Assembly (NCBI GenBank): GCA_945878525.1
Contig: CAMCTU010000012.1
Span: 1-36,019, forward strand
From: Sphingobacterium thalpophilum
Lineage (GTDB): Bacteria > Bacteroidota > Bacteroidia > Sphingobacteriales > Sphingobacteriaceae
Length of the DNA: 36,019 bases
Direction of reading: 5' to 3'
The translations under genes and the position numbers were made by a program. Below the pieces are notes generated by a model. The model was not told the origin of the DNA. It did not search any database and was given only the letters and a program-made list of their open reading frames with translations. Shown piece after piece: positions 16,642 through 24,829 of the stretch. Position 1 is the first letter of the stretch, and every line of letters begins with the position of its first letter.

Positions 16642-17964
16642 ATGAACAGAAAAATAGTTAAATACGGTCCACTACTAATTATTATATGCCTGCTGCAGAT
16701 TTCGAAAATTTATGCCCAGAACAGACTTAGCCTGGAAGAAGCCGTACAAACAGCATTAGAAAACAATTATGATATTAAGTTGAATAAAAATGAGGTTGAA
16801 CAGGCAAAAATTAATGTAAACAGAGCAAATGCCGGTATGATTCCTATAGTAACAGGAAATTTAAGTACAAATAATACACTTTTAAATACCAAACAAACCT
16901 TATCGAATGGAATAGTTCAGGAAAGAAGCGGGGCGAGAAATTCTAATATGGTTTATGGTCCGGTAGTGAACTGGCAGGTTTTTGACGGTTTTCAAATGTT
17001 CGCCAGATACGACCGACTTAAAGAACTTGAAAACCTGGGTGAAGCAAATTTCAAATTAGCTATACAGACAACACTTGCGGATGTAATTAACAACTATTAT
17101 GACTTGGTACAGCAACAGCAGCAAATTGAAGCACTGACCGGGGCTCTTGAAATTTCGAGAATCCGACTTCGCAATTCCGAAAGCAGATATACCATAGGAA
17201 AAGCAGCAAAACTGGAAGTACTCGCTGCGTCTGTAGATCTGAACACCGACACCACGAACCTTTTAAGGCAAATTGACCAATACCGGAATACTAAAATCAG
17301 GCTTAATGAACTTCTTGCCAGGGATTTAAACACTGATTTTTCAGTTACGGATACCATTATTATAGGTAATAACCTCTTACTTCCAGAACTGCTTAATTCA
17401 GCATCTCAATTGAATCCATCATTACAATCCGCATTGATAAATAAACGGATTTCTGAAATTAACCTCAGAGAAGTGAAAGCGAATCGGTATCCAAACATCA
17501 ATATGATTATGGGCTACAACTTTAATAGATCATACTCTGAACTTGGTTTCGCAAGAAATTCAACTGGAAGAGGTTTGAACTATGGCCTTACTGCCTCGGT
17601 AAATATATTCAATGGTTTTTTACAGAAGAGGACAGAAAAAAATGCAAGTCTCCAGATAGAGAACAATCAACTGCAATATGATAGACTGAATCAATCAATA
17701 ACTTCACAGTTAAGTTCTTTGTTTCAAACCTATCAGACAAATCTTCAATTAGTAAAGCTTGAGCGGCAGAATCTGGAAGTAGCAAGGCAGAATATCAATA
17801 TAACACTTGAAAAATTCAGATTAGGTAGTGTTGCACCACTTGAATTCAGAGAAGCTCAACGAAACTATATTGATGCAAATGCACGCTATACAAATGCGCA
17901 ATTTGAAGCTAAATTGGCAGAAGTGGGCCTTATGCAGTTATCAGGAAGACTAAATCTTCAGTAA
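16642..17964 (+). CDS. TolC-family outer membrane channel
   Basis: This 440-aa protein is the outer-membrane channel of the efflux complex. ATG at 16642 is preferred to the in-frame TTG at 16603 because it starts a clean signal peptide (MNRKIVKYGPLLIIICLLQI, cut after YAQ). The mature part begins NRLSLEEAVQTALENNYDIK and shows the twofold OEP repeat, the second ending in GSVAPLEFREAQRNYIDANA. Full length for the family. Last gene of the marR-adaptor-pump-channel operon, 55 bases after the pump. Confidence 0.92.
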   Translation: MNRKIVKYGPLLIIICLLQISKIYAQNRLSLEEAVQTALENNYDIKLNKNEVEQAKINVNRANAGMIPIVTGNLSTNNTLLNTKQTLSNGIVQERSGARNSNMVYGPVVNWQVFDGFQMFARYDRLKELENLGEANFKLAIQTTLADVINNYYDLVQQQQQIEALTGALEISRIRLRNSESRYTIGKAAKLEVLAASVDLNTDTTNLLRQIDQYRNTKIRLNELLARDLNTDFSVTDTIIIGNNLLLPELLNSASQLNPSLQSALINKRISEINLREVKANRYPNINMIMGYNFNRSYSELGFARNSTGRGLNYGLTASVNIFNGFLQKRTEKNASLQIENNQLQYDRLNQSITSQLSSLFQTYQTNLQLVKLERQNLEVARQNINITLEKFRLGSVAPLEFREAQRNYIDANARYTNAQFEAKLAEVGLMQLSGRLNLQ

Positions 17965-17976
17965 AACTCAATAAAC

Positions 17977-18006
17977 TTGGTTAATTGTAAAGAATTAGTA
18001 ATTTTG
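17977..18006 (+). promoter_or_regulatory. promoter of the response regulator gene
   Basis: TTG at 17977-17979, 19 bases, then TAATTTTG at 17999-18006: a good match to the Bacteroidota pattern TTTG-N19-TAnnTTTG. The predicted start of transcription falls at or within a few bases of the ATG at 18012, implying a leaderless or nearly leaderless mRNA. Confidence 0.5.
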
Positions 18007-18011
18007 ATTAG

Positions 18012-18404
18012 ATGATTACTTTCAAATACAAAAGTTTATTATTAATAGATGACAGCTATATTGACAATCTGATCAACCGAAAGATATTAGATAATGACAA
18101 TTTTGCAGAGTCTATTACCGTAATCGAGTCACCAAAAGAAGCTTTTAATTATATCAGGGATTTATATCTTGAAGGCAAGGAATTGCCTGAAGTCATTTTT
18201 TTGGATTTGAGAATGCCTTTAATGAATGGATTTGAATTTCTTAAAGCATTGATGGATCTTCCTGACCTGGGTCCCGATAAAATTAGAATTTACGTTCTGA
18301 CATCTTCCCTCGATCCAGAAGATATCAAAAGGGTAAAAGAAAATCATTTGGTGACCAGGTTTATCAGCAAACCACTCACAAGTCAAATTCTACAGGATAT
18401 TTAA
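18012..18404 (+). CDS. single-domain response regulator (CheY/Rcp1 type)
   Basis: This 130-aa receiver domain stands alone. Acidic pocket LLLIDDS (9-15), phosphoacceptor aspartate in VIFLDLRMPLMNGFEFL (about D66), threonine/serine in VLTSS and lysine in ISKPL complete the set. It lacks an output domain, so it probably acts by protein contact or in a phosphorelay. No histidine kinase is adjacent. Only two bases separate it from the GlcNAc kinase gene, so they are cotranscribed. Confidence 0.88.
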   Translation: MITFKYKSLLLIDDSYIDNLINRKILDNDNFAESITVIESPKEAFNYIRDLYLEGKELPEVIFLDLRMPLMNGFEFLKALMDLPDLGPDKIRIYVLTSSLDPEDIKRVKENHLVTRFISKPLTSQILQDI

Positions 18405-18406
18405 AT

Positions 18407-19255
18407 ATGTTATTAGTTGCAGATAGCGGCTCAAGCAAAGCCGACTGGATATTAACACTCTCAAATACTGAACAAATCCCCTTCAGAACAAGTGGCATTA
18501 ATCCTTTTTTTTTGTCGGAAAAAGATATTGTCAAAATATTCCAGAACATTCCGGAAATACTTCCATATACAGATAAAGTAAAAGAAATTTACTTTTTTGG
18601 CGCAGGATGCTCAAGCCCTGATAGACGGGAGCAAATCTCAAATGCACTGACTAAAGTGTTTAAAAATGCCTTTGTAAGCGTTGATATTGATATTGTTGCA
18701 TCAATTTATGCTACTACCGGTAAATCAAAGGGTATTTGCTGTATAATTGGTACCGGTTCTAATATTACTTATTTCGACGGGTCAAAAATCTATGAAAGTA
18801 AACATGGTCTTGGTTATATTCTGGGTGATGAAGGCTCCGGGACATGGCTGGGAAAGCAATTAATTACCAGCTATTTGTATGGAAAAATGCCACGGGATCT
18901 TTCAGAGAAATTTGCTGCCAAATACAAAATCGATAAAGAATTGATTCTCAAATACGTTTATCAACAACCATCACCAAATTTCTATCTGACATCTTTTGCA
19001 CCTTTTTTAAGCGAAAACCTGAGCCATCCCTTTGTTATTGATACTCTGAAAAAAGGCTTTACAGAATTCATTGAAACTAACATTAAATCATATTCCGATT
19101 ATAAAGAACAGACTTGTCACTTTGTTGGCTCAATTGCTTTTCATTTTTCTGATATATTGACAGAACTATGCGAATCAAACCAGATTAAAGTGGGTAAAAT
19201 CTTGAAGCATCCCATTGATGAATTGTCTCAATTTATTTTAAAAAATGGCGTTTAA
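18407..19255 (+). CDS. N-acetylglucosamine kinase (BadF/BadG/BcrA/BcrD ATPase family)
   Basis: This 282-aa ASKHA-fold kinase phosphorylates N-acetylglucosamine or a related amino sugar, probably in salvage of murein or chitin sugars. Phosphate-1 motif VADSGSSKADW (4-14), phosphate-2 region CCIIGTGSNITYFDG (about 111-125) and GLGYILGDEGSGTWLG (134-149) are present. Members of this length in Bacteroidota are annotated as GlcNAc kinases; the exact sugar is not proven by sequence. Cotranscribed with the response regulator. Confidence 0.85.
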   Translation: MLLVADSGSSKADWILTLSNTEQIPFRTSGINPFFLSEKDIVKIFQNIPEILPYTDKVKEIYFFGAGCSSPDRREQISNALTKVFKNAFVSVDIDIVASIYATTGKSKGICCIIGTGSNITYFDGSKIYESKHGLGYILGDEGSGTWLGKQLITSYLYGKMPRDLSEKFAAKYKIDKELILKYVYQQPSPNFYLTSFAPFLSENLSHPFVIDTLKKGFTEFIETNIKSYSDYKEQTCHFVGSIAFHFSDILTELCESNQIKVGKILKHPIDELSQFILKNGV

Positions 19256-19269
19256 ACGGTCCGGAAGTA

Positions 19270-19298
19270 TAATTAAATTTAAAAGAAACATTTAATTA
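19270..19298. terminator. AT-rich hairpin between convergent genes
   Basis: TAATTAAAT (19270-19278) pairs with ATTTAATTA (19290-19298) around an 11-base loop. It lies between the ends of the GlcNAc kinase gene and the minus-strand 96-aa gene, whose stop codon is in the right arm. It may work as a bidirectional terminator, though the stem is all A-T. Confidence 0.35.
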
Positions 19299-19586
19299 AT
19301 CGATCTCAGGACTTAGATTTTTAGAATCCTGGTAGGCAGCGATTAGCTCCTTTAAAGAACTAACCTCAAAATCAATCCCCCAAGGAGTCCAGGAAATAAA
19401 ACGCATTTTTTCGATTTTTGCGTGTCCTACCAACTTTTTAGTGGATATTTCCTCATAGATGCCAAAATTTCCCAGATTGTAGTAGTTAATTTTAACTTCG
19501 TCGCCGCTCAAGTCATGAGATTTTACTAACTCAAATCCCATTACTTTGATCCAGTCTTTTACCGCGGCTATTTTGCTTTTCACCAT
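19296..19586 (-). CDS. conserved-looking hypothetical cytosolic protein
   Basis: I do not recognise this 96-aa protein. It has no signal peptide or membrane segment. A mixed helix/strand composition with aromatic-rich strands (NYYNLGNFGIYEEIS, MRFISWTPWGIDFEV) and a final helix (LKELIAAYQDSK) suggests a small folded domain. The base composition matches its neighbours. It converges with the GlcNAc kinase gene. Confidence 0.65.
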   Translation of the reverse strand: MVKSKIAAVKDWIKVMGFELVKSHDLSGDEVKINYYNLGNFGIYEEISTKKLVGHAKIEKMRFISWTPWGIDFEVSSLKELIAAYQDSKNLSPEID

Positions 19587-19925
19587 ATTGCTTTATATTA
19601 AATAGATTAATCATTTGTACTCGAAAATCAGACCAACTGTTTATGTGTTATGAACAAGCAATTGATATTGACTTAATTATCTTAAAAAAGGCTTTAAAAA
19701 AGGGTAAATGACCTGTAAATGATTTTCATTTATTATAAATCAATCATTGAAATAAATAGATTTTAACAAGCAATTGGCATCAAACTGTAGAAAATACTGT
19801 ACATAATATTGAACTTTTTTGCTTACTTAGGCTTGCTTTTTAGGGTTTAATCAAATACTGTGATTAATGTTACAGAAGAACTTAGACTGGCTTACTAAAT
19901 TGTACCGAAATCAAATGGAGCTGAA
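19587..19925. other. 339-base AT-rich intergenic region
   Basis: No coding frame is credible. It separates divergent genes and should hold both promoters, but I found no clear TAnnTTTG pair. AACAAGCAATTG occurs twice in direct orientation (19653-19664 and 19765-19776), 112 bases apart, and might be a protein-binding site. Confidence 0.5.
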
Positions 19926-20507
19926 ATGGGATTATTAAAATTTATCAAATCAAATATCAGTAATATTCTATTCGCAACAGCGGCACTTATTATTTTCCTC
20001 AGTGTAGATGCCAGAACAATTTTAATACAAGGGCTGATGAGTACCGGACTATACAATGCCAAGGCTCCATCCGGCAACCAGACAAAAAACAAATCTATTC
20101 CTTACGATCTAAGTTTCAAATCGGAAAATAGTGATATTCTTAATTTAGCCGAAAATAAAGGTAAAGTTTACTTTATCAATTTCTGGGCAACGTGGTGTCC
20201 TCCTTGTCGTGCCGAGATGCCTTCTATAAATTCATTAAAATCAAAGATATCCCATAAGAATAAAGTCAATTTTATTATGGTGGATGTGGATAATAAAATG
20301 ACATCCTCTGTAAATTTTATGACAAAACACAATTACCAACTGAAGGTATATTCAACAGTATCGGCTATTCCTGAAAATATATTTAGCGGTACGCTTCCAA
20401 CCACCTTGATCGTAGGCCCAAATGGAGATATCGTGTATCAACATAGTGGAATGGCAGATTATGATACAAAAGAAATGCTTAATTTTATAAATACAATAAG
20501 CAGATAA
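19926..20507 (+). CDS. TlpA-like thiol-disulfide oxidoreductase
   Basis: This 193-aa protein has an N-terminal membrane anchor (about 12-27) and a periplasmic thioredoxin domain. The active site is NFWATWCPPCRAEMPS with C91 and C94; the cis-proline loop is GTLPTTLIVGPNG. Such proteins reduce specific periplasmic disulfides, for example in cytochrome c maturation or oxidative-stress defence. The next gene, also secreted and cysteine-rich, is a possible partner. Confidence 0.88.
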   Translation: MGLLKFIKSNISNILFATAALIIFLSVDARTILIQGLMSTGLYNAKAPSGNQTKNKSIPYDLSFKSENSDILNLAENKGKVYFINFWATWCPPCRAEMPSINSLKSKISHKNKVNFIMVDVDNKMTSSVNFMTKHNYQLKVYSTVSAIPENIFSGTLPTTLIVGPNGDIVYQHSGMADYDTKEMLNFINTISR

Positions 20508-20577
20508 ATAAGCGTTTTTTAAACATATACAAACATCGCATAAGAATTAGCCATTTTAAAATCCCAAAATTAACCAT

Positions 20578-21042
20578 ATGAAAACTCTGATGTTAACCCT
20601 TCTATTTTCAGTATTTGTAAGCAGTTTGAGTTTTGCCCAAAGTACTATAAGGTCAAACCAAGCTTTGGATAAAAAAGATAACTGGACTCAAAAGGATCTT
20701 ATCGAGCCTACTGCTCTGGCTACAATCATTGCCAATCCAAAAGCAAATCAACCTAAAATATTTAATATCGGAGTTGTTGATAATATAAAAGGTGCAATTA
20801 ATATGGGTGGAGTTAGTGAAAAGGAGAATCTCCAGAAGTTAAATAATGCCTTATCAAAATTACCAAAAAGTACATTTTTGGTAGTTTATTGCGGTTGCTG
20901 TCCGTTTGAAAGATGCCCTAACATTCGTCCGGCAGTGACCCTTTTAAAAAACCTGGGATTCAAAAATGGAAGACTGCTGAACTTACCTACCAATCTTAAA
21001 CAAAACTGGGTAGATAAGGGCTATCCATTAGCAGCGAAATAA
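20578..21042 (+). CDS. secreted rhodanese-like protein
   Basis: This 154-aa protein begins with a signal peptide (MKTLMLTLLFSVFVSSLSFA, cut near AQ). The rest resembles a small rhodanese domain: IFNIGVVDNIKGAINMGG, then VVYCGCCPFERCPN where the catalytic loop is expected (C105, C107, C108, C113), and an end segment GFKNGRLLNLPTNLKQNWVD. The cluster of four cysteines in nine residues is unusual for a plain rhodanese and might bind metal or carry persulfide. It lies 70 bases after the TlpA-like gene on the same strand. Confidence 0.78.
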   Translation: MKTLMLTLLFSVFVSSLSFAQSTIRSNQALDKKDNWTQKDLIEPTALATIIANPKANQPKIFNIGVVDNIKGAINMGGVSEKENLQKLNNALSKLPKSTFLVVYCGCCPFERCPNIRPAVTLLKNLGFKNGRLLNLPTNLKQNWVDKGYPLAAK

Positions 21043-21137
21043 GTATAATCCTTTAACCAATGATTTGTTAGCCAAAAAATTTGGTTTCCTATCGGATTAA
21101 TTTGGTTTAAAGAGGTTATTTATGGAATTTATTGCAC

Positions 21138-21159
21138 AATCAATTTTGAAAAATTGATT
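21138..21159 (+). terminator. possible terminator hairpin
   Basis: AATCAATTT (21138-21146) pairs with AAATTGATT (21151-21159) around TGAA. A perfect nine-pair A-T-rich stem about 95 bases past the rhodanese-like gene. The following T-run is weak (AATTTCGGTTATT). Confidence 0.3.
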
Positions 21160-21215
21160 AATTTCGGTTATTCCAATAGCATAACGGAAATTTTAGGTTA
21201 AAATATTGCCATTAT

Positions 21216-21258
21216 TGTAGAATATTTTCTACACAGCATTGGGTATATTTTCTACACA
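21216..21258 (+). promoter_or_regulatory. paired upstream activator sites
   Basis: TGTAGAA-TATT-TTCTACA (21216-21233) is a palindrome with perfect seven-base arms. Its right part, TATTTTCTACACA (21223-21235), is repeated exactly at 21246-21258, 23 bases on, about two helical turns. The sites lie roughly 65-105 bases upstream of the predicted sigma-54 start, where enhancer-binding activators usually bind. Confidence 0.5.
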
Positions 21259-21295
21259 TGACCTATTTTACTGCATAAATCCAATATAAAGAAAT

Positions 21296-21311
21296 TGGCA
21301 CAAGCATTGTT
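21296..21311 (+). promoter_or_regulatory. sigma-54 (RpoN) -24/-12 promoter
   Basis: TGGCAC (21296-21301), five bases, TTGTT (21307-21311) closely matches the RpoN consensus TGGCAC-N5-TTGCW. The GG and GT doublets are spaced by ten bases as required. Transcription would begin near 21322, about 27 bases before the first ATG of the sugar transferase remnant. Confidence 0.6.
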
Positions 21312-21348
21312 GTGTTATCTATATGAAACTTAACCAATTTTTATCTTA

Positions 21349-21885
21349 ATGCTTAATATATTTTCAATATTTAAGTGCTTAGGTACCGGTTACAACATCT
21401 TTGATTTCTACAAGTTCAGGTCCATGCGGGTTAGTGCCGACAATCAATCAGAAAATTTATCAAACCTCAATCGATTAACTAAAGATGAATTGCCTGCTGG
21501 GGATGATGAAAACAAACGGTCTATATTTGTGAATTTACTTGATGATCCAAGAATAACAAGACTGGGTTCATTCATCAGAAGAACAAGTATAGACGAATTA
21601 CCTCAGCTTTTTAACGTTTTAAAAGGAGATATATCATTGGAAGGGAATATACCCTTGCCACTTTATGAAGCAGAATTGGAAACATCTAATGACTGCCTAC
21701 AGCGTCTTACGGGTTCGGCAGGTGTTGCAGGCCTGTTGCAAATAAAAAGTAAAGAAAAAAGAGACATTTCTGAGCGTGAACAGAAAAAATTTAATATCTC
21801 TTAAGTATCAAAATATTCATTCTGGTTAGATTTTCAAATACTAATAAAAACACTGCCAGTTGTATTGTATAAGGAAAAATTTTAA
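21349..21885 (+). pseudogene. truncated and interrupted bacterial sugar transferase
   Basis: The encoded protein matches the cytoplasmic core of polyprenyl-phosphate sugar-1-phosphate transferases that start exopolysaccharide synthesis. Motifs: DFYKFRSM, then DDPRITRLGSFIRRTSIDEL, PQLFNVLKGDISLEG, PLPLYEAE. The N-terminal membrane part is missing. VGPRP has become LEGNIP and the PGITGLWQ motif has decayed to SAGVAGLLQ. A TAA at 21802-21804 interrupts it, yet the same frame continues to 21885 with SFWLDFQILIKTLP, the expected family C-terminus. So it is 5'-truncated, has a nonsense codon, and is probably inactive. It directly follows a sigma-54 promoter and leads the exopolysaccharide genes. 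Confidence 0.85.
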
Positions 21886-21888
21886 AAT

Positions 21889-22566
21889 ATGTTAAAACGA
21901 TACTTTTTATTAGCAACGTTATGTTTACTTCTTCTGGGTAATTCGGCTAGGTCCCAGGAAACAATGATGACAGAGATCTCTTATGTCTTTCTCGAAAAAC
22001 TAATTGCTACCGCAAAAGAAAATTATCCCCGAATGAATAGTTTTGAAGGCAGGATAAAAGTTGCTAAAACAACCTTAGGACAAGAGCAATTATCATGGCT
22101 CGATGCCTTCTCATTCACTTACTTGTATAATCCCGATAACACATTGGATCTTGGAGCTGCAAGATTGTTTAACGGATATCAGGTTGCATTTAATTTAAAA
22201 CTGAGCGCCTTATTTCAAAAACCCGGGAATGTAAAACAAGCTAGAGAAAGTGTAAAGCTGGCTCAGTATGATCTTGATGAATACAATCTGACCATTGAAA
22301 CTGAAGTAAAACGACGTTATTTTACATATGTTCAGGCACTATCAAATTTACGTCTTCAAACTAAATTAAGCTCAGATGCATTGAATGTCAGTAATGATTT
22401 CAAAACCAGATATGAAAAAAGTGAAATAACTTTCCAGCAATATACTTTATCACAAATGTCCTATTCTGGAGCATTGCAATCTAAAATTGCTGCAGAATCA
22501 AATTTTTTAATCGCCAGAGCATCTCTTGAAGAGTTGTTGACAAAAAAGATCGAAGAAATACAGTAG
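21889..22566 (+). CDS. half-length TolC-like protein of an exopolysaccharide locus
   Basis: This 225-aa secreted protein has a signal peptide (about 1-22, ending ARSQ). The rest resembles a single OEP repeat of TolC proteins: LEKLIATAKENYPRMNSFEG, a predicted strand/turn section with LFNGYQVAFNLKLSAL, then long helices (about 105-220) with VKRRYFTYVQALSNLRLQ. Normal TolC proteins have two such repeats and over 400 residues. The frame is intact with its own start and a neat end nine bases before the Wzc-like gene, so it is likely a genuine short form rather than a fragment. It may help form the outer-membrane part of polysaccharide export. Confidence 0.72.
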   Translation: MLKRYFLLATLCLLLLGNSARSQETMMTEISYVFLEKLIATAKENYPRMNSFEGRIKVAKTTLGQEQLSWLDAFSFTYLYNPDNTLDLGAARLFNGYQVAFNLKLSALFQKPGNVKQARESVKLAQYDLDEYNLTIETEVKRRYFTYVQALSNLRLQTKLSSDALNVSNDFKTRYEKSEITFQQYTLSQMSYSGALQSKIAAESNFLIARASLEELLTKKIEEIQ

Positions 22567-22574
22567 ATGATCGT

Positions 22575-24773
22575 ATGCAAGGATTAAAAAAATTCGTCGA
22601 TTTATTACTACGCTATAAAATAGTATTAATCACTATACCGCTTATCACGGTCATGGTTACCTTCTATATTGTGCGTAATCTTCCAGATGTTTATCCTGCA
22701 CAAGCCCAAATAGCAACAGGTATCGTTGACGAAACTCAACAAATAGCCCTTTCAGAAGCCAGTGTTTTACAGGAATCAAGAATAAACCAGAAATTTATCA
22801 ATATGGTGCAGGTCATGAATTCAAAAAGCATGATCGATCTGGTTTCTTACAAACTAATCATTCATGATCTGAGCAGCAAGCCTCTCAGAGAGCCTAGCGA
22901 ACTTTTAAAAACTTTGAACCTTGAAGCAAAAAAACATGCTTTAAGCGTCTTCAAAGAAAAATACAGCAAAAAAAAAGGGTTAAATCTAAAAAATGATGAT
23001 GAAAACGGTTTGCACCGTATTCTTGGTTCAATGGGTTACGACTATATGTCATTGCTGAGGAATATTCTGATTTATCGTGCAGGAACTACAGACTTTATTT
23101 TCATTGATTATCAATCTGAAAATTCAGAGCTATCCGCATTTGTAGTCAATTCACTTTCCAAAGAATTTACCGACTATTACACAATTCTGGTAAAAGAGAA
23201 TCAGCGTTCCTCTGTTAACTTCCTGAAAAATCTGTTGCAAGTTAAATCGGACTCCCTTCAAGCCAGGATCAGCAGTCTGCGTGAATATAAAATAGAAAAC
23301 AAAATACTTAATCTCAGTGAACAATCCACACAGATCTATGCGCAGACAGCTGACTATGAATCGAGAATCCAGCAGGCTGAAAAAGATATTGTAGCATTAA
23401 AAGGAACCATCGCCAATATTGACAAAAGGTTTGATCCGGTTGACCGACGTAATATGGAATCTACTTTTACTGATATTAACCTGAAGATTATACGTTCAAA
23501 GGCACAAATGAACGCCCTTCAGGACAAATACATAAAAAGTGATTTTGATGAACGATACAAAAGCTCGATTGATTCACTTCAACGGATTATTAGTGCCCAA
23601 ATTAACACAATCTCTGATAAATACACAGACAATCCAATAAATTCCAAAGCTGCTTTAATACAAAAAAAGCTGGATCTTCAGATTGAACTTGACCGTACTG
23701 TTTATGGATTGAATTCATTAAAAAATCAGCTTGCTGTAATGAGTAAAAAATTCGAGCAGCTGGTTCCACATGAAGCCATCATTCAAACTTATGAGCAGAA
23801 TATCAAAACAGTAAGCGAAGAATATCAGGATTTATTGGCACAATACAACAAAGTAACGATGGAAGCTGAATTCCCTGTGAAACTTCGGCAAACCCAAGTG
23901 GCGATGCCAGGTGCAGCGCTTCCATCTAAAAAAATACTCTTGGTTATCACAAGCGGGATTTTGAGCGGTATTTTTTGTGTAATTATTCTATTTGTTATGT
24001 ATTTCCTGGATAATCGTATTCGGCGTCCGGCAGATCTTGTATTACTCACCAAATCACCGGTTCTTGGTTACCTCAGTTTAGTGGGTAAGTCTACCTTAAA
24101 TCTGACAGAAATCTGGAAAAATTTACATGGAACTGCAGAGATGCGTGAATTCAAAAAGCAACTGAGGTCTACCCGCTTTGAAGTATACCGTGAACTTGCT
24201 CTGACTTCAGATCGTGGGCAGGTTTTAAGTATTACCAGTATCAGTGATGGTGAAGGAAAAACATTGATTTCAGCCTGTATCGCATACACCTATGTAATGG
24301 TGAATAAGAAAGTTTTGCTTATAGATGGAAATTTCGATAATCCTTCAATTACCAGGAACTCTAACACGAAACTTTTCCTTGAAGATTTTCTGCATGATGG
24401 GGATTTGGGAGGGATCAATTTTAATCCCGGAATAATTGTTATGGGAAACAGAGGTGGCGACAAATCACTATTGGAAGTAAGTGACGAAGAAACAATTATC
24501 AAAAGACTTGAACAATTACGTTCTCATTTTGATGTAATTCTGGTTGAGACACCTCCACTAGATGCCCTCAACAAAGCCAAAGAATGGATATTTTTCACCG
24601 ATAAAACCTTAAGTGTATTTGAGGCTGATCAAACTTTAAATGAAATTAAGAATCAGCATATTAACTTCCTGACAAATCTGAATGGCCAATTTATTGGCTG
24701 GATTCTTAATAAAGTGAAGCAAGAAGGTAAACCGAAAGTGCAAATTGATCATGCAAACGTGTTAGAATCATAG
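22575..24773 (+). CDS. Wzc/GumC-like polysaccharide co-polymerase with ATPase domain
   Basis: This 732-aa inner-membrane protein controls chain length and export of exopolysaccharide. Order: Wzz domain with first membrane helix (about 12-30), long periplasmic coiled coil (about 200-440), second helix (about 452-478), then a cytoplasmic BY-kinase-type domain. Walker A is SDGEGKT with K562, followed by Walker A' KKVLLIDGNFDNP; DVILVETPPLDA matches the third motif. Walker A is slightly off the usual GEGKS/T context (DGEGKTLISACIA). The C-terminus ends VQIDHANVLES without the tyrosine-rich tail of true BY-kinases, so autokinase activity is doubtful. It is intact although genes on both sides are broken. 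Confidence 0.85.
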   Translation: MQGLKKFVDLLLRYKIVLITIPLITVMVTFYIVRNLPDVYPAQAQIATGIVDETQQIALSEASVLQESRINQKFINMVQVMNSKSMIDLVSYKLIIHDLSSKPLREPSELLKTLNLEAKKHALSVFKEKYSKKKGLNLKNDDENGLHRILGSMGYDYMSLLRNILIYRAGTTDFIFIDYQSENSELSAFVVNSLSKEFTDYYTILVKENQRSSVNFLKNLLQVKSDSLQARISSLREYKIENKILNLSEQSTQIYAQTADYESRIQQAEKDIVALKGTIANIDKRFDPVDRRNMESTFTDINLKIIRSKAQMNALQDKYIKSDFDERYKSSIDSLQRIISAQINTISDKYTDNPINSKAALIQKKLDLQIELDRTVYGLNSLKNQLAVMSKKFEQLVPHEAIIQTYEQNIKTVSEEYQDLLAQYNKVTMEAEFPVKLRQTQVAMPGAALPSKKILLVITSGILSGIFCVIILFVMYFLDNRIRRPADLVLLTKSPVLGYLSLVGKSTLNLTEIWKNLHGTAEMREFKKQLRSTRFEVYRELALTSDRGQVLSITSISDGEGKTLISACIAYTYVMVNKKVLLIDGNFDNPSITRNSNTKLFLEDFLHDGDLGGINFNPGIIVMGNRGGDKSLLEVSDEETIIKRLEQLRSHFDVILVETPPLDALNKAKEWIFFTDKTLSVFEADQTLNEIKNQHINFLTNLNGQFIGWILNKVKQEGKPKVQIDHANVLES

Positions 24774-24829
24774 GCTGTATCATATCACATTAAATTTTTA
24801 GGATAATACTCCAGGTAATGATCGGATGC

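Larger units (their letters stand above)
21043..21348. other. 306-base regulatory region upstream of the exopolysaccharide locus
   Basis: No gene. It holds a possible terminator hairpin (21138-21159), paired TATTTTCTACACA sites (21216-21258) and a sigma-54 promoter (21296-21311), listed separately. Confidence 0.6.
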
